This document shows positions 55,882 to 64,000 of a stretch of 64,000 nucleotides of DNA, one piece after another. The notes below the pieces were generated by a model. That model worked only from the letters and a program-made list of their open reading frames with translations, was not told where the DNA came from and ran no database searches. Numbering within the stretch: the stretch's first letter is position 1; the number at the start of each line of letters is the position of its first letter. Made by a program: the position numbers and the translations under genes. Source of the stretch: Aliivibrio salmonicida LFI1238 (GTDB taxonomy: Bacteria > Pseudomonadota > Gammaproteobacteria > Enterobacterales > Vibrionaceae); NCBI RefSeq assembly GCF_000196495.1, contig NC_011312.1, forward strand, positions 1,612,001 through 1,676,000, written 5' to 3'.

Positions 55882-57549
55882 TCAGCTCTGGTTAAACCAG
55901 TTCTTAATACGACAAAATAGAGCAGAACATTGACTCGGATTATGCTCTATTTTGTCAATGTGTTGGGCAATTAAAGAGAACATCGATTCATGTTCTTCAG
56001 ATTGTAATGGTAAGCCCGTTAATAATTCAACAGCTTGCTCAACATGACTAATAGGATGAATTGTAAACTGTTTTTGCTCAACAGCTCGAATCACATCATC
56101 TGAAAGTACAAGATTAATTCCATTTGTTTGTGGGATAATAACACCTTGCTCTCCAGTTAACCCGCGTTTATCACACAGCTGAAAGAAGGCTTCAATTTTT
56201 TCATTTACACCGCCAATGGGTTGCACCATACCGAACTGATCAACAGATCCTGTTATCGCTAAACTTTGATTAATCGGCGTAATAGCGAGGGCACTAAGTA
56301 ATGCACATAATTCAGCAAGACTTGCGCTATCCCCATCGACTTCACAATAAGATTGTTCGAAAACCATTGAAGCAGTAAAAGGCAGTGGTTCATGTGTATC
56401 TAATTGGCTTAGTATATAAGCTTGCATAATTAACATGCCTTTCGCATGTAAATCACCACCTAACTCTACCTTTCGTTCAACATCCGATAATTCGCCATCT
56501 CCAGGGTGAACAACACAAGATATTCGCGATGGCTCACCATAAGAAATTGGATGACCAGGTACTGATACGACAGTCAAGCCGTTAATCTGCCCAATTTTTT
56601 GACCTTGAGTTTCAATATGAATATTTTGTTCTAAAATATCGTCTAAAGCTCGGGATGGTAAATAAGATTCTACGTAATATTTTGCTTCAAATGATTGTGT
56701 AAAATCATCAGCGCTAATATGTGTTTTTGATTCAGAAGCTAAAGAAGCATGCGCTAAAATAGAATTTAACCATAATAAACACAAATTAAGTCGAGTCTGA
56801 TCTTCACATTCACGAGCACCTAGTTTGAGTAGGGGAAGCAACGAAGAGCCGTTTGCTAGTGGTAAATGATTATGCTTATTTGAAAGTGATTGAATTAGCT
56901 GCACATAACCAGTGACAGTGTTACTAGATAACGGTGTATCCAACTCATATTCAGAAAACATCGACATACCAGTAAGTAGATCGGGTTCTAATAGCTCTAT
57001 TTCCCCTAAAAGTGCACGGTCACTAACAATAATTAATTTAACATTCGCTGTTAAATAATGGATGTTAGTCATCGGTGATTTTGAATCACTCGCGGGGATA
57101 GTAACTGAATGGCCTTGCAGCAAACTTTTTAGGCGTGGCCATAAATGAGGATTTGCAAGTAAAACACTTGGGGACATTACCAAAAAACCGCCATCGGCTT
57201 TTTGTAATAACCCAGTTTCTAACACATCACTTTTATTATGGTAAACACCAAAGAGCTCTGAGTCAGAAGCGCTTTCAACTATAATGACAGGAGGTGCTTC
57301 TGAATTTAATACGCGATTTTCAGCATTCAGTATTAGCCAATTCGCTACATATTCACGATAAACGTGATTATCTAACGCATTGATTTGCAAAATGTTAACA
57401 CCATTTATACGAGAAAAATCCGCTAAAGCTTGGGTTAACCTAGGCTGAAGAGAATAGGGTGATTGTGCGTCACTGACATGGGATAAATTCAATATATCAA
57501 GAATATTATCGTACTGAGGCTCGAGTAAAAATGGCGTGTCTAACTGCAT
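55882..57549 (-). CDS. Lon-family protease-like protein (YcbZ/LonH type)
   Basis: 555 residues. The C-terminal proteolytic domain carries the Ser-Lys dyad of Lon enzymes: VDGDSASLAELCALLSAL and GGVNEKIEAFFQLC. The N-terminal half resembles a degenerate AAA region without a clear P-loop (ADGGFLVMSPSVLLANP, LPSRALDDILEQ). The gene between fabA and matP corresponds to E. coli ycbZ. Its substrates are unknown; the lack of a clear Walker A suggests ATP-independent or accessory function. Confidence 0.88.
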   Translation of the reverse strand: MQLDTPFLLEPQYDNILDILNLSHVSDAQSPYSLQPRLTQALADFSRINGVNILQINALDNHVYREYVANWLILNAENRVLNSEAPPVIIVESASDSELFGVYHNKSDVLETGLLQKADGGFLVMSPSVLLANPHLWPRLKSLLQGHSVTIPASDSKSPMTNIHYLTANVKLIIVSDRALLGEIELLEPDLLTGMSMFSEYELDTPLSSNTVTGYVQLIQSLSNKHNHLPLANGSSLLPLLKLGARECEDQTRLNLCLLWLNSILAHASLASESKTHISADDFTQSFEAKYYVESYLPSRALDDILEQNIHIETQGQKIGQINGLTVVSVPGHPISYGEPSRISCVVHPGDGELSDVERKVELGGDLHAKGMLIMQAYILSQLDTHEPLPFTASMVFEQSYCEVDGDSASLAELCALLSALAITPINQSLAITGSVDQFGMVQPIGGVNEKIEAFFQLCDKRGLTGEQGVIIPQTNGINLVLSDDVIRAVEQKQFTIHPISHVEQAVELLTGLPLQSEEHESMFSLIAQHIDKIEHNPSQCSALFCRIKNWFNQS

Positions 57550-57683
57550 GCTTACTTATATATAAAAAATAAAAGTGATTATACATTACATAATTGCATA
57601 CGTCTGATTTTTCAGTACTTACATTATCAATTAGATGAAGGTCTAATTATAGACTGATTTTATTGAAGAATAGACAAAGTCGA

Positions 57684-57696
57684 GTTACACTGTCAC
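57684..57696. promoter_or_regulatory. matS-like site upstream of matP (one mismatch)
   Basis: GTTACACTGTCAC differs from the matS consensus only at the third base. Its place 33 bp before the matP start would allow MatP to bind its own promoter. Confidence 0.45.
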
Positions 57697-57729
57697 CCAA
57701 ATAATCCCCCTAACATTGAGTACTTGTCT

Positions 57730-58176
57730 ATGAAATATCAACAACTTGAAAACTTGGAAGCTGGTTGGAAATGGATGTATTTATTTAATAAACATCGTAT
57801 GGGGGAATCTATTACTTGTTATATCGATTCAAGTGAAGAACAACAGATGGTTAATGTCTTTTTAAAATTAGAACATGAACCCGTTCATGTTCTTGAATGG
57901 ATTCAAAAACACATGAATCCGGATTTACAAAATAAGTTAAAACAAGCGATTAGAGCAAAAAGAAAGCGTCACTTTAACGCAGAACAAGAACATACACGTA
58001 AGAAGTCTATAGATTTAGATTATAGAGTATGGGAAAAGTTGTCTCTTAGAGCACAAGAACTTGATTCAACACTCTCTGATACTATTGAGTATTTGTTAAG
58101 TGAGGCTTCTAGAACAGAAAAAGCAAGCCAAACAGTGTCATCATTAAAAGCAGATTTACATGAATTATTAAAATAA
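57730..58176 (+). CDS. matP: Macrodomain Ter organiser MatP
   Basis: 148 residues from ATG 57730. The start MKYQQLENLEAGWKWMYL, the RRKRHFNA-type block (AKRKRHFNAEQEHTRKKSI) and the ribbon-helix-helix SIDLDYRVWEKLSLRA match MatP throughout. MatP binds matS sites (GTGACRNYGTCAC) and condenses the terminus region, linking it to the divisome through ZapB. It is divergent from the Lon-like gene as in E. coli. A near-perfect matS (one mismatch) lies at 57684-57696 in the shared promoter interval. Confidence 0.96.
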   Translation: MKYQQLENLEAGWKWMYLFNKHRMGESITCYIDSSEEQQMVNVFLKLEHEPVHVLEWIQKHMNPDLQNKLKQAIRAKRKRHFNAEQEHTRKKSIDLDYRVWEKLSLRAQELDSTLSDTIEYLLSEASRTEKASQTVSSLKADLHELLK

Positions 58177-58229
58177 GACGTCATGTAAATCCACGATGGG
58201 CCTAAAGCACTATAACTTGATTCTTTATA

Positions 58230-58781
58230 TCAATCAAAAAGCTCGATCACGAGCTGGTTATTTTTTATAACTAAATTAAGCTCTGCTGATTTGATAAGCG
58301 ATTCTTTCAGTTTATTCGCATTAAGCTTATACGCTGGTTGGTTTGATAATCCATAGCCAATAATTGAAATCGCCGGTTTTAAGAGTGAACTTAACTCCGG
58401 AGATAATTGATTAGTTTTATCCTCAAACTTTTCCAATCGTAATGATTTTAAATAAATCTCACCTGATTCTTTACGGTATTCAGGAATCGCACTGAACTCT
58501 AAAACCAAGTCGAGAGTTTGGTTTGGTTCGTTCATCATTTGAATGTCAGCCGTCGTATTTGCATAAACACTGATTCGATCCTTATCAACACGTCCAATCT
58601 TAACATCGACATTATCAACATTCACTTGTGCGTATAATAAGCCTGGAATACCTACAGACTTATCGACATTAATTTCATCAGTTAGATAATCTGTCATTTC
58701 TTGTTCTGTAATCGAATAACTAGTACAGCCAGATAAAGAGAGTACAAACAGGAAAGAAAATAATAACTTTAAATTTTTCAT
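58230..58781 (-). CDS. DUF1439 lipoprotein (YceB-like)
   Basis: 183 residues with a lipoprotein signal LFVLSLSGCTS (cysteine near residue 19). The YSITEQEMTDYL start and long amphipathic beta region are characteristic of DUF1439, which includes E. coli YceB, with a lipid-binding SMP-like tubular fold. It is likely to be anchored in the periplasmic side of a membrane. It converges on matP and is followed by a 54-bp gap without an obvious terminator. Confidence 0.85.
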   Translation of the reverse strand: MKNLKLLFSFLFVLSLSGCTSYSITEQEMTDYLTDEINVDKSVGIPGLLYAQVNVDNVDVKIGRVDKDRISVYANTTADIQMMNEPNQTLDLVLEFSAIPEYRKESGEIYLKSLRLEKFEDKTNQLSPELSSLLKPAISIIGYGLSNQPAYKLNANKLKESLIKSAELNLVIKNNQLVIELFD

Positions 58782-59096
58782 AGGTATAAATATGCCTTAA
58801 TAGATTTCATATATAATCGTGACAATGTAACAGTTAACTGGATGCGCGTAGTGTAACTTAAGATAATCGAATTCTATAGCCGATAAGGTTATAAACTAAT
58901 AATAGATGCTAATTTAAGAATACATAATGATATAGGCATTTATTTTAACCATAATCACAGTGCGTATTATATATCTTATGTTAAATAGGGTTTAAGGTTA
59001 ATGTAATGGATCATCATCTACCTGCTTTCTCTACCCTATACCATCCCAATGTTCATAACGAAGCTATTTAACTATAATCGTATTTACCATAAAATA
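58782..59096. other. Gene-free interval between DUF1439 and kinase genes
   Basis: About 315 bp with no supported reading frame. It contains a matS-like sequence GTGACAATGTAAC at 58819-58831 (one mismatch) and should hold the promoter of the DUF1439 gene. Confidence 0.5.
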
Positions 59097-59144
59097 GCTA
59101 ATAATCATTAAATAATACTTCGTATTTATCTAGTGATTATTAGC
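59097..59144 (-). terminator. Hairpin overlapping the histidine kinase stop
   Basis: An 11-base inverted repeat GCTAATAATCA/TGATTATTAGC encloses an inner stem AATAC/GTATT; on the minus strand it is followed by TATTTTAT. Confidence 0.6.
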
Positions 59145-61233
59145 CAAGCTTTAATGAATCTAAGATCAATTTTAATTCTTGTGCTCGTACTGGTTTCGAA
59201 ATGAAATCATTCATACCAGCATCTATACATGTTTTCTTTTCTTCATTCATAGCATGTGCTGTTAATGCTAAGATTGGTAAATTATAACCTTTAGCTCTAA
59301 TTTCTTTTGTCGCACTGATGCCATCTTTTATTGGCATAGATACATCCATTAAAATTAGGTCGAAGTTCTGATTTTTGTTTTCTATCGCTTCAACCGCCAT
59401 GCATCCATTATCGACTAATGTTATTTGATGTCCTTGACCTTCAAGAAGTAATTGAATGACCGCTTGATTTGCTTTGCTGTCTTCAGCAATAAGAATATTC
59501 AGTGTTCGAGTTGATTTATCAGTCACGTCATTATTATTTAAAGTAATACGTTTTGGACATTCTTTCGTTTCTTTAAATGGTAATGTTACGGTAAAAGTAC
59601 TGCCTTCATTAATGACACTTTTAACCGAAATAACACCATTCATTAGTTCAGTAAGTCGTTTTATTATAGATAAACCAAGTCCAGAACCACCGAATTGACG
59701 AGTAATTGAGCTGTCTGCTTGTACGAATGGCTGGAACAAGTTATTTAATACATCTTTGGATATACCAATTCCTGTATCCGTGATGGCTATCTTGGTTGAA
59801 TTACACTCTGTTTGTGTGATATTTATCCATATAGATCCTTTTTTGGTGAATTTAACAGCGTTACCAACTAAGTTAAATATGATCTGCATGATTCTTGCTG
59901 CATCTGCTATTACGTAGTTAGGCACACTATGTGACACCGTAACAGTTAAATTTATTCCTTTATCTTTACTCTTTTCCTTGAAGTAATTCGTTGAATTAAT
60001 AATAGTTTCTAATAAATCTATTGGTTGTTCATCTAAAACAAAGGTCCCAGCTTCTATCCTAGATATATCAAGAACGTCACTAATAATAGCCAGAAGAAGT
60101 TGTGCTGAAACCTCCATCTGATCAAGCCATTCGTATTGTTCTTTCGATAGAAGACTTTCGTTAAATACATCAACCATACCAAGGATTGCATTCAATGGTG
60201 TTCTTATTTCATGGCTCATCATAGCTAAAAATTGAGATTTAGCTTTGTTGGCAGTTTCAGCTTCTTGTTTCGCTTTTTGTATTTGTTGAAGCCGTTTTTT
60301 TCTTATTGATATATCTTTAGCTGTTCCTCTGTAACCAATGAGTTGTCCAGCGTCATCAAAATAAGGAGTACCACTAATGCTCATGCAAACCTGTTGCTTA
60401 AATATAGATGGCCACCATTCTAGTTCATCAAATGACTTAACCATTGATTTTGAAGATAAAATTTGAGATGTTGTTGGGTTATCATTGATTAGAGTTAATA
60501 AATTACGATCTGTGATAACAATGGTTTTAATGGTAGAGTCTGAAATATAAGTAAAATTAAAACCTAAATCAGTCTCCCAAAACCAATCCCCCGCAGATTC
60601 TGCAAAGTCTTTAAAACGATCATTACTTAAATGCAATTCTTTGGTTTTAATATTAACTAATGAATGCAATCTGTCTTTGTAATCAATATCTATAATCGCA
60701 CGCTCAACTAAAGGAATGAATCGCTGCATTTTTTCTTTAGTCGAAGATGAATACATGCCAAATGTAGAACTCATTAGCATAATAATGGCATAACCAGAAT
60801 GGGATTTAATACCAGTTAAAGATATAGATTCAAAATCAGATTGGATGTGTTTTGGGATAAATGAAAAGTGTGGATTATCACAAGGACTAAAAAGGACAAT
60901 ACTCTCATTATGACAAGCGCGATCAAATAAATCGTTATATTCCCATGCTAATGAATTAAACCGCTCATTAGTCGAGGCTAAAACTGTAAATTGTTCAACT
61001 TCAGAAGAAGAAGATAAAACGATGGCGTTGTCGAAGGGAACAAATTTTTTAACGACATCAAGTAATTCATTAAAAATATCCTGCTTGGTTTGAGCATCAG
61101 AGATAGCAGATAACCCACTTAAAATAGCTTCATTTTCTTTGTATAAATGCGCCTCTCTTTCTTTACTCCGTTTTAATTCTAATAATGCTTCCTGAAGCTG
61201 TTCTTTTTCCGTGTAGTCCTTCACTTTATGCAC
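59140..61233 (-). CDS. Hybrid sensor histidine kinase with receiver domain
   Basis: 697 residues. Domains in order: a short coiled coil, a GAF-like sensor (about 45-195), a PAS domain (about 208-320), HisKA with the phosphorylated histidine in MSHEIRTPLNAIL (about H340), HATPase with NLVGNAVKFT, DTGIGIS and GSGLGLSI, and a C-terminal receiver with the phospho-aspartate in LILMDVSMPIKDG (about D630). There is no membrane segment, so it is cytoplasmic. Its GTG start directly abuts the stop of the FIST gene, so the two form one sensory unit. No output regulator gene is adjacent. Confidence 0.92.
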   Translation of the reverse strand: MHKVKDYTEKEQLQEALLELKRSKEREAHLYKENEAILSGLSAISDAQTKQDIFNELLDVVKKFVPFDNAIVLSSSSEVEQFTVLASTNERFNSLAWEYNDLFDRACHNESIVLFSPCDNPHFSFIPKHIQSDFESISLTGIKSHSGYAIIMLMSSTFGMYSSSTKEKMQRFIPLVERAIIDIDYKDRLHSLVNIKTKELHLSNDRFKDFAESAGDWFWETDLGFNFTYISDSTIKTIVITDRNLLTLINDNPTTSQILSSKSMVKSFDELEWWPSIFKQQVCMSISGTPYFDDAGQLIGYRGTAKDISIRKKRLQQIQKAKQEAETANKAKSQFLAMMSHEIRTPLNAILGMVDVFNESLLSKEQYEWLDQMEVSAQLLLAIISDVLDISRIEAGTFVLDEQPIDLLETIINSTNYFKEKSKDKGINLTVTVSHSVPNYVIADAARIMQIIFNLVGNAVKFTKKGSIWINITQTECNSTKIAITDTGIGISKDVLNNLFQPFVQADSSITRQFGGSGLGLSIIKRLTELMNGVISVKSVINEGSTFTVTLPFKETKECPKRITLNNNDVTDKSTRTLNILIAEDSKANQAVIQLLLEGQGHQITLVDNGCMAVEAIENKNQNFDLILMDVSMPIKDGISATKEIRAKGYNLPILALTAHAMNEEKKTCIDAGMNDFISKPVRAQELKLILDSLKLG

Positions 61234-62436
61234 CTAATAATGGAATAAAACAGCTGAAACCATCAAATTACCGTGGGCATTTTCTCCACCAGTAAATCGA
61301 CCTTGTTCGCCAAAAGTAAATGGACAAATATAAGAGGTATTATGCATAGCATCATTTAGTGACTGGCAAACATCTGACATGTACGTATTAATATGCATCA
61401 TTGAACCAGCGCAAAAAATATTTATCCCTCCAACAGGTTCAAATTTATCGTTTTTCATGCAGATAGCGGAATCGATCACTCTTTTAGGTCGAGAAATAAT
61501 TTGCTCTGTATCACCTATCATTAGGAATAATTCTTCCCCTTCATTTATTTTAGCGAAGCACTCCATCCCTCCATCATGAGTAAATTTCACTGGATGAGCT
61601 AATTTAAAATAAGGTACCGAGTACATAGTTCCTGCTACTCTTCCCAACGGGTATTGGGTCACTCGTTCTAACAGATTCTTAGTATCCCCAATTTGCATTG
61701 GTATTTCTGTCCATTCTTTATAAACATCAATAACCGGTTTATTATCAATTTCATATATTGTTCGGCCATTGGTTTTTGTCGCTATTCCTGATATACCAGA
61801 ATTGGCATAACCCGAATGAAATGAATAAGAAACTTTACACGTTGGGTAAAATACAGAAATTGAAATACCTTGGTTTGTTTCACCCTGCTGAGTAAAAATG
61901 GACCAGTTTCCCTTTGCGTAATCATCCGCAGCAGAACCGCCAATTAATGGTACTGGTGTACCAAAAAATGCATCAATTGTTTCAATTATTTTTTCTTCAT
62001 ACCCTGGTGTTGCATGTAATAATATTAATGATGGCAACTCACCATATCTCGTGCTATCAGCAATCGCTTGATTTAAAACCTGCTTAGTTAACTGACTAAC
62101 ATCATGAAATTCACTTGGTAATTCCAGAATTCCAGTGCCATAACTTCCTTTGACATCAGTTAATACCCATAATCCAAGTGATGAATGAGAAGAGAAACCA
62201 TCATCCGTCATTACTCCTTTACATGAAGTACACCCATGTATTTTACTGTTAGGGAATTGCTCTTTTAAATAATCAAGAATCTTCTTACTGTTATAATTCT
62301 CTGTGAAATAACAAAGAATGATACTTGGTGGTATGGTCGATATATTGAGTTGACTAACACACTCTTTTATCGCTTCTGTTGAGTCATTTAATTGAGAAAC
62401 ACTGGTAATTATCTGCATAAATTGTCCAATTTTCAT
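61234..62436 (-). CDS. FIST-domain sensory protein
   Basis: 400 residues covering FIST N (about 30-220; ILCYFTENYN, IHGCTSCKGVMTDDG, GGSAADDYAKGNW) and FIST C (about 225-385; YEIDNKPVIDVYKEW, CAGSMMHI). FIST modules are intracellular ligand sensors thought to bind amino acids or other small molecules, as in NosP proteins that bind NO through haem and work with a histidine kinase encoded next door. The directly abutting hybrid kinase gene fits that pattern. Whether this one binds haem cannot be told. Confidence 0.9.
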   Translation of the reverse strand: MKIGQFMQIITSVSQLNDSTEAIKECVSQLNISTIPPSIILCYFTENYNSKKILDYLKEQFPNSKIHGCTSCKGVMTDDGFSSHSSLGLWVLTDVKGSYGTGILELPSEFHDVSQLTKQVLNQAIADSTRYGELPSLILLHATPGYEEKIIETIDAFFGTPVPLIGGSAADDYAKGNWSIFTQQGETNQGISISVFYPTCKVSYSFHSGYANSGISGIATKTNGRTIYEIDNKPVIDVYKEWTEIPMQIGDTKNLLERVTQYPLGRVAGTMYSVPYFKLAHPVKFTHDGGMECFAKINEGEELFLMIGDTEQIISRPKRVIDSAICMKNDKFEPVGGINIFCAGSMMHINTYMSDVCQSLNDAMHNTSYICPFTFGEQGRFTGGENAHGNLMVSAVLFHY

Positions 62437-62516
62437 TACTTAATTATGCCACTCAAAGATAATTACCTGTGAATGCCTATTAAATAGGCATTTAAATCAT
62501 AACCTATTGATATGTT

Positions 62517-62972
62517 TTATTTTTCTGAAGTAAATGTCACACTTATGCCTTTCTCGGCGTTTGAGAAATTTACTTGCCATGTCATTTTATTATGTGTGCA
62601 TTGAGGTACAAAAGTTGAGTATGACATTTGCTGTTCAAGCTCTGTTGGTATTGTAAACTTTAGAGATCCCATTTGCATACCTACACTTGTCGCTTCTGCG
62701 ATCCAGTTTGAATCTAAACCATCCGTTAACAACCTCAGTGTAGCATGTTGCATAATTGGTCTTTTTTCGACATCAATACTAACCTGTTTTCCGTCTACAT
62801 TAAATGAACAGGCTTGCTTTGATATATCGCATAAAGCGGTTGTTTTTATAGTTGATTTAATCGGATTATTTTCTTCATAGGTAATTGTTCTCCATGTAAA
62901 TGCTGAAATTAACACAACTAATAAGAATATAAGTTGAAATAAACGTGGGCCTGTTAACTTTTCTATCGCCAT
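62517..62972 (-). CDS. Membrane-anchored hypothetical protein
   Basis: 151 residues. One membrane helix near the N-terminus (about 12-28) is followed by a periplasmic-type beta-rich domain with two cysteine pairs of interest (CDISKQAC and a later C). The sequence resembles a conserved vibrio protein encoded next to ccoN, but I cannot name its family. It is divergent from ccoN, which could mean a link to respiration. Confidence 0.6.
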   Translation of the reverse strand: MAIEKLTGPRLFQLIFLLVVLISAFTWRTITYEENNPIKSTIKTTALCDISKQACSFNVDGKQVSIDVEKRPIMQHATLRLLTDGLDSNWIAEATSVGMQMGSLKFTIPTELEQQMSYSTFVPQCTHNKMTWQVNFSNAEKGISVTFTSEK

Positions 62973-63241
62973 TAGTATAAAAACCTGTGTTATCTAGTTC
63001 AAAAAAAAAGAAAAAATGTTGCTTAACCGTAAACTTACTACGGGCATCAACTATGATTCATTTTTGAAGTGAAGTATCATTGACCCCGAAAACACTATTT
63101 TTGCATTAAAAAAGAATATTTCAAAATAAAAGGGTCACAAATCCAATTATTAAGAAGTTGAATTTTGGATGGTGTTGCGAACTTTGTTCGCGTTAAGGAA
63201 AGTAAAGTGTAGTTATAATAAAAAAGTGGAAGCATGCAATT

Positions 63242-64000
63242 ATGAGCCAATTACAGCAGCATGAACAAAACTACAACTATACCGTTGTTCGCCAATTCAC
63301 CTTAGTTACCATTCTATGGGGTATTGTTGGCATGGGTGTAGGTGTATTAATTGCCGCTCAATTAGTCTGGCCGCAACTGAATTTTGACACACCATGGCTT
63401 ACGTATAGCCGTTTGCGTCCTCTGCATACTAATGCAGTGATTTTCGCATTCGGTACAAGTGCCCTATTTGCAACATCTTATTATGTTGTTCAGCGTACTT
63501 GTCAAACACGTTTGTTTGGTGGTCCATTAGTTGCGTTCACCTTCTGGGGATGGCAAGCAATTATCTTAGCAGCAGCAATTTCGTTGCCTCTAGGAATGAC
63601 ATCAGGAAAAGAATATGCAGAATTAGAGTGGCCGATCGATATCGCTATCACTTTAGTTTGGGTGGCTTATGCCATTGTATTCTTTGGAACTCTGTTTAAA
63701 CGTAATACTTCTCATATTTACGTTGCAAACTGGTTCTTTGGAGCCTTCATTTTAACCGTTGCCGTTCTTCATATTGTGAATAGCCTTGCTGTTCCAGTAT
63801 CACTGACTAAATCATATTCGATTTATTCTGGTGCGGTAGATGCGATGGTTCAATGGTGGTATGGCCATAACGCAGTAGGTTTCCTATTGACTGCTGGCTT
63901 CTTAGGAATGATGTACTATTTCGTACCAAAACAAGCAGAACGTCCAGTTTATTCTTACCGTTTATCTATTGTTCACTTCTGGGCATTAATATCACTTTAT
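63242..64000 (+). CDS. ccoN: cbb3-type cytochrome c oxidase subunit I, CcoN (partial)
   Basis: The first 253 codons are inside the window. Conserved parts: RPLHTNAVIFAFG with a haem-b ligand histidine, the GKEYAELEWPIDI loop, and YGHNAVGFLLTAGFLGMMYYFVPKQ with the active-site histidine near the Cu centre. CcoN is the catalytic subunit of the high-affinity cbb3 oxidase used at low oxygen. The remaining ccoO, ccoQ and ccoP genes would lie beyond the right edge. No clear FNR box was found upstream. Confidence 0.95.
   Translation, partial: MSQLQQHEQNYNYTVVRQFTLVTILWGIVGMGVGVLIAAQLVWPQLNFDTPWLTYSRLRPLHTNAVIFAFGTSALFATSYYVVQRTCQTRLFGGPLVAFTFWGWQAIILAAAISLPLGMTSGKEYAELEWPIDIAITLVWVAYAIVFFGTLFKRNTSHIYVANWFFGAFILTVAVLHIVNSLAVPVSLTKSYSIYSGAVDAMVQWWYGHNAVGFLLTAGFLGMMYYFVPKQAERPVYSYRLSIVHFWALISLY

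Noticed and set aside
62472..62492. Hairpin AATGCCTAT/ATAGGCATT as terminator of the 62517-62972 gene
   Set aside because: The stem is good but no T-run follows on the minus strand, so its role is unclear.
63080..63110. FNR box before ccoN (TTGACCCCGAAAA)
   Set aside because: Only one half-site of TTGATNNNNATCAA is even partly matched.
1..64000. CRISPR arrays, tRNA and rRNA genes
   Set aside because: No regularly spaced repeats and no recognisable tRNA or rRNA sequence were seen on either strand.

Overview
This 64 kb window is a low-GC gammaproteobacterial chromosome segment whose gene order and protein sequences point to Vibrionaceae, most likely Aliivibrio. The evidence is the proQ-prc, msrC/letA/letB/rsmF, pyrD-zapC-rlmKL-glutaredoxin-uup, rmf/fabA/lon-like/matP and FIST-kinase/ccoN blocks. 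I count several independently broken genes, one IS982-family insertion and fresh tandem duplications. This is a decaying, IS-rich genome of the kind known from Aliivibrio salmonicida. The species assignment is inference.

Layout. 1-8600: accessory and housekeeping genes (partial methyltransferase, PaaI-type thioesterase, GFA protein, YedJ-type HD phosphohydrolase, FAD oxidoreductase, LysR/MATE pair, second methyltransferase). 8850-14430: small unknown proteins, an arginase gene cut by an IS982-family element, then a 5'-truncated membrane AAA/STAND-like ATPase coupled to an MscS-type channel. 14549-16536: an RCC1-repeat lipoprotein gene frameshifted by a 7-bp repeat. 16940-19930: a TetR-centred stress locus (DUF417, TetR, VOC, glutaredoxin, TVP38) with three near-identical palindromic operators. 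20050-25290: small basic protein, amidohydrolase lipoprotein, decayed recombinase, PheC-like binding protein, TSUP exporter, EfpL.

25370-37300 is the conserved core of ThrE-type exporter, rsmF, letB, letA, an ABC exporter with a Fur-like box, msrC, proQ and prc. A perfect 117-bp tandem duplication covers the proQ promoter and first codons. 37475-46230 holds a secreted unknown protein, pepN with an internal amber codon, DUF2835, and the giant NAD-dependent glutamate dehydrogenase gene broken by a TC insertion. 46500-53100 is pyrD (with a leader resembling the pyrC/pyrD start-site-switching control), zapC, rlmKL, a glutaredoxin-like gene and uup. 53100-58180 is a GlyGly-CTERM DUF3466 protein, rmf, fabA, a Lon-like protease and matP. 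58230-62970 is a DUF1439 lipoprotein, a hybrid histidine kinase abutting a FIST sensor, and a membrane-anchored unknown. The window ends inside ccoN.

Three patterns stand out: an ATPase-MscS pair that could be an uncharacterised gated-channel module; a self-contained TetR regulon readable from its operators; and an excess of matS-like sites, densest around matP, suggesting the window lies in the chromosome terminus domain. No rRNA, tRNA or CRISPR array was recognised.
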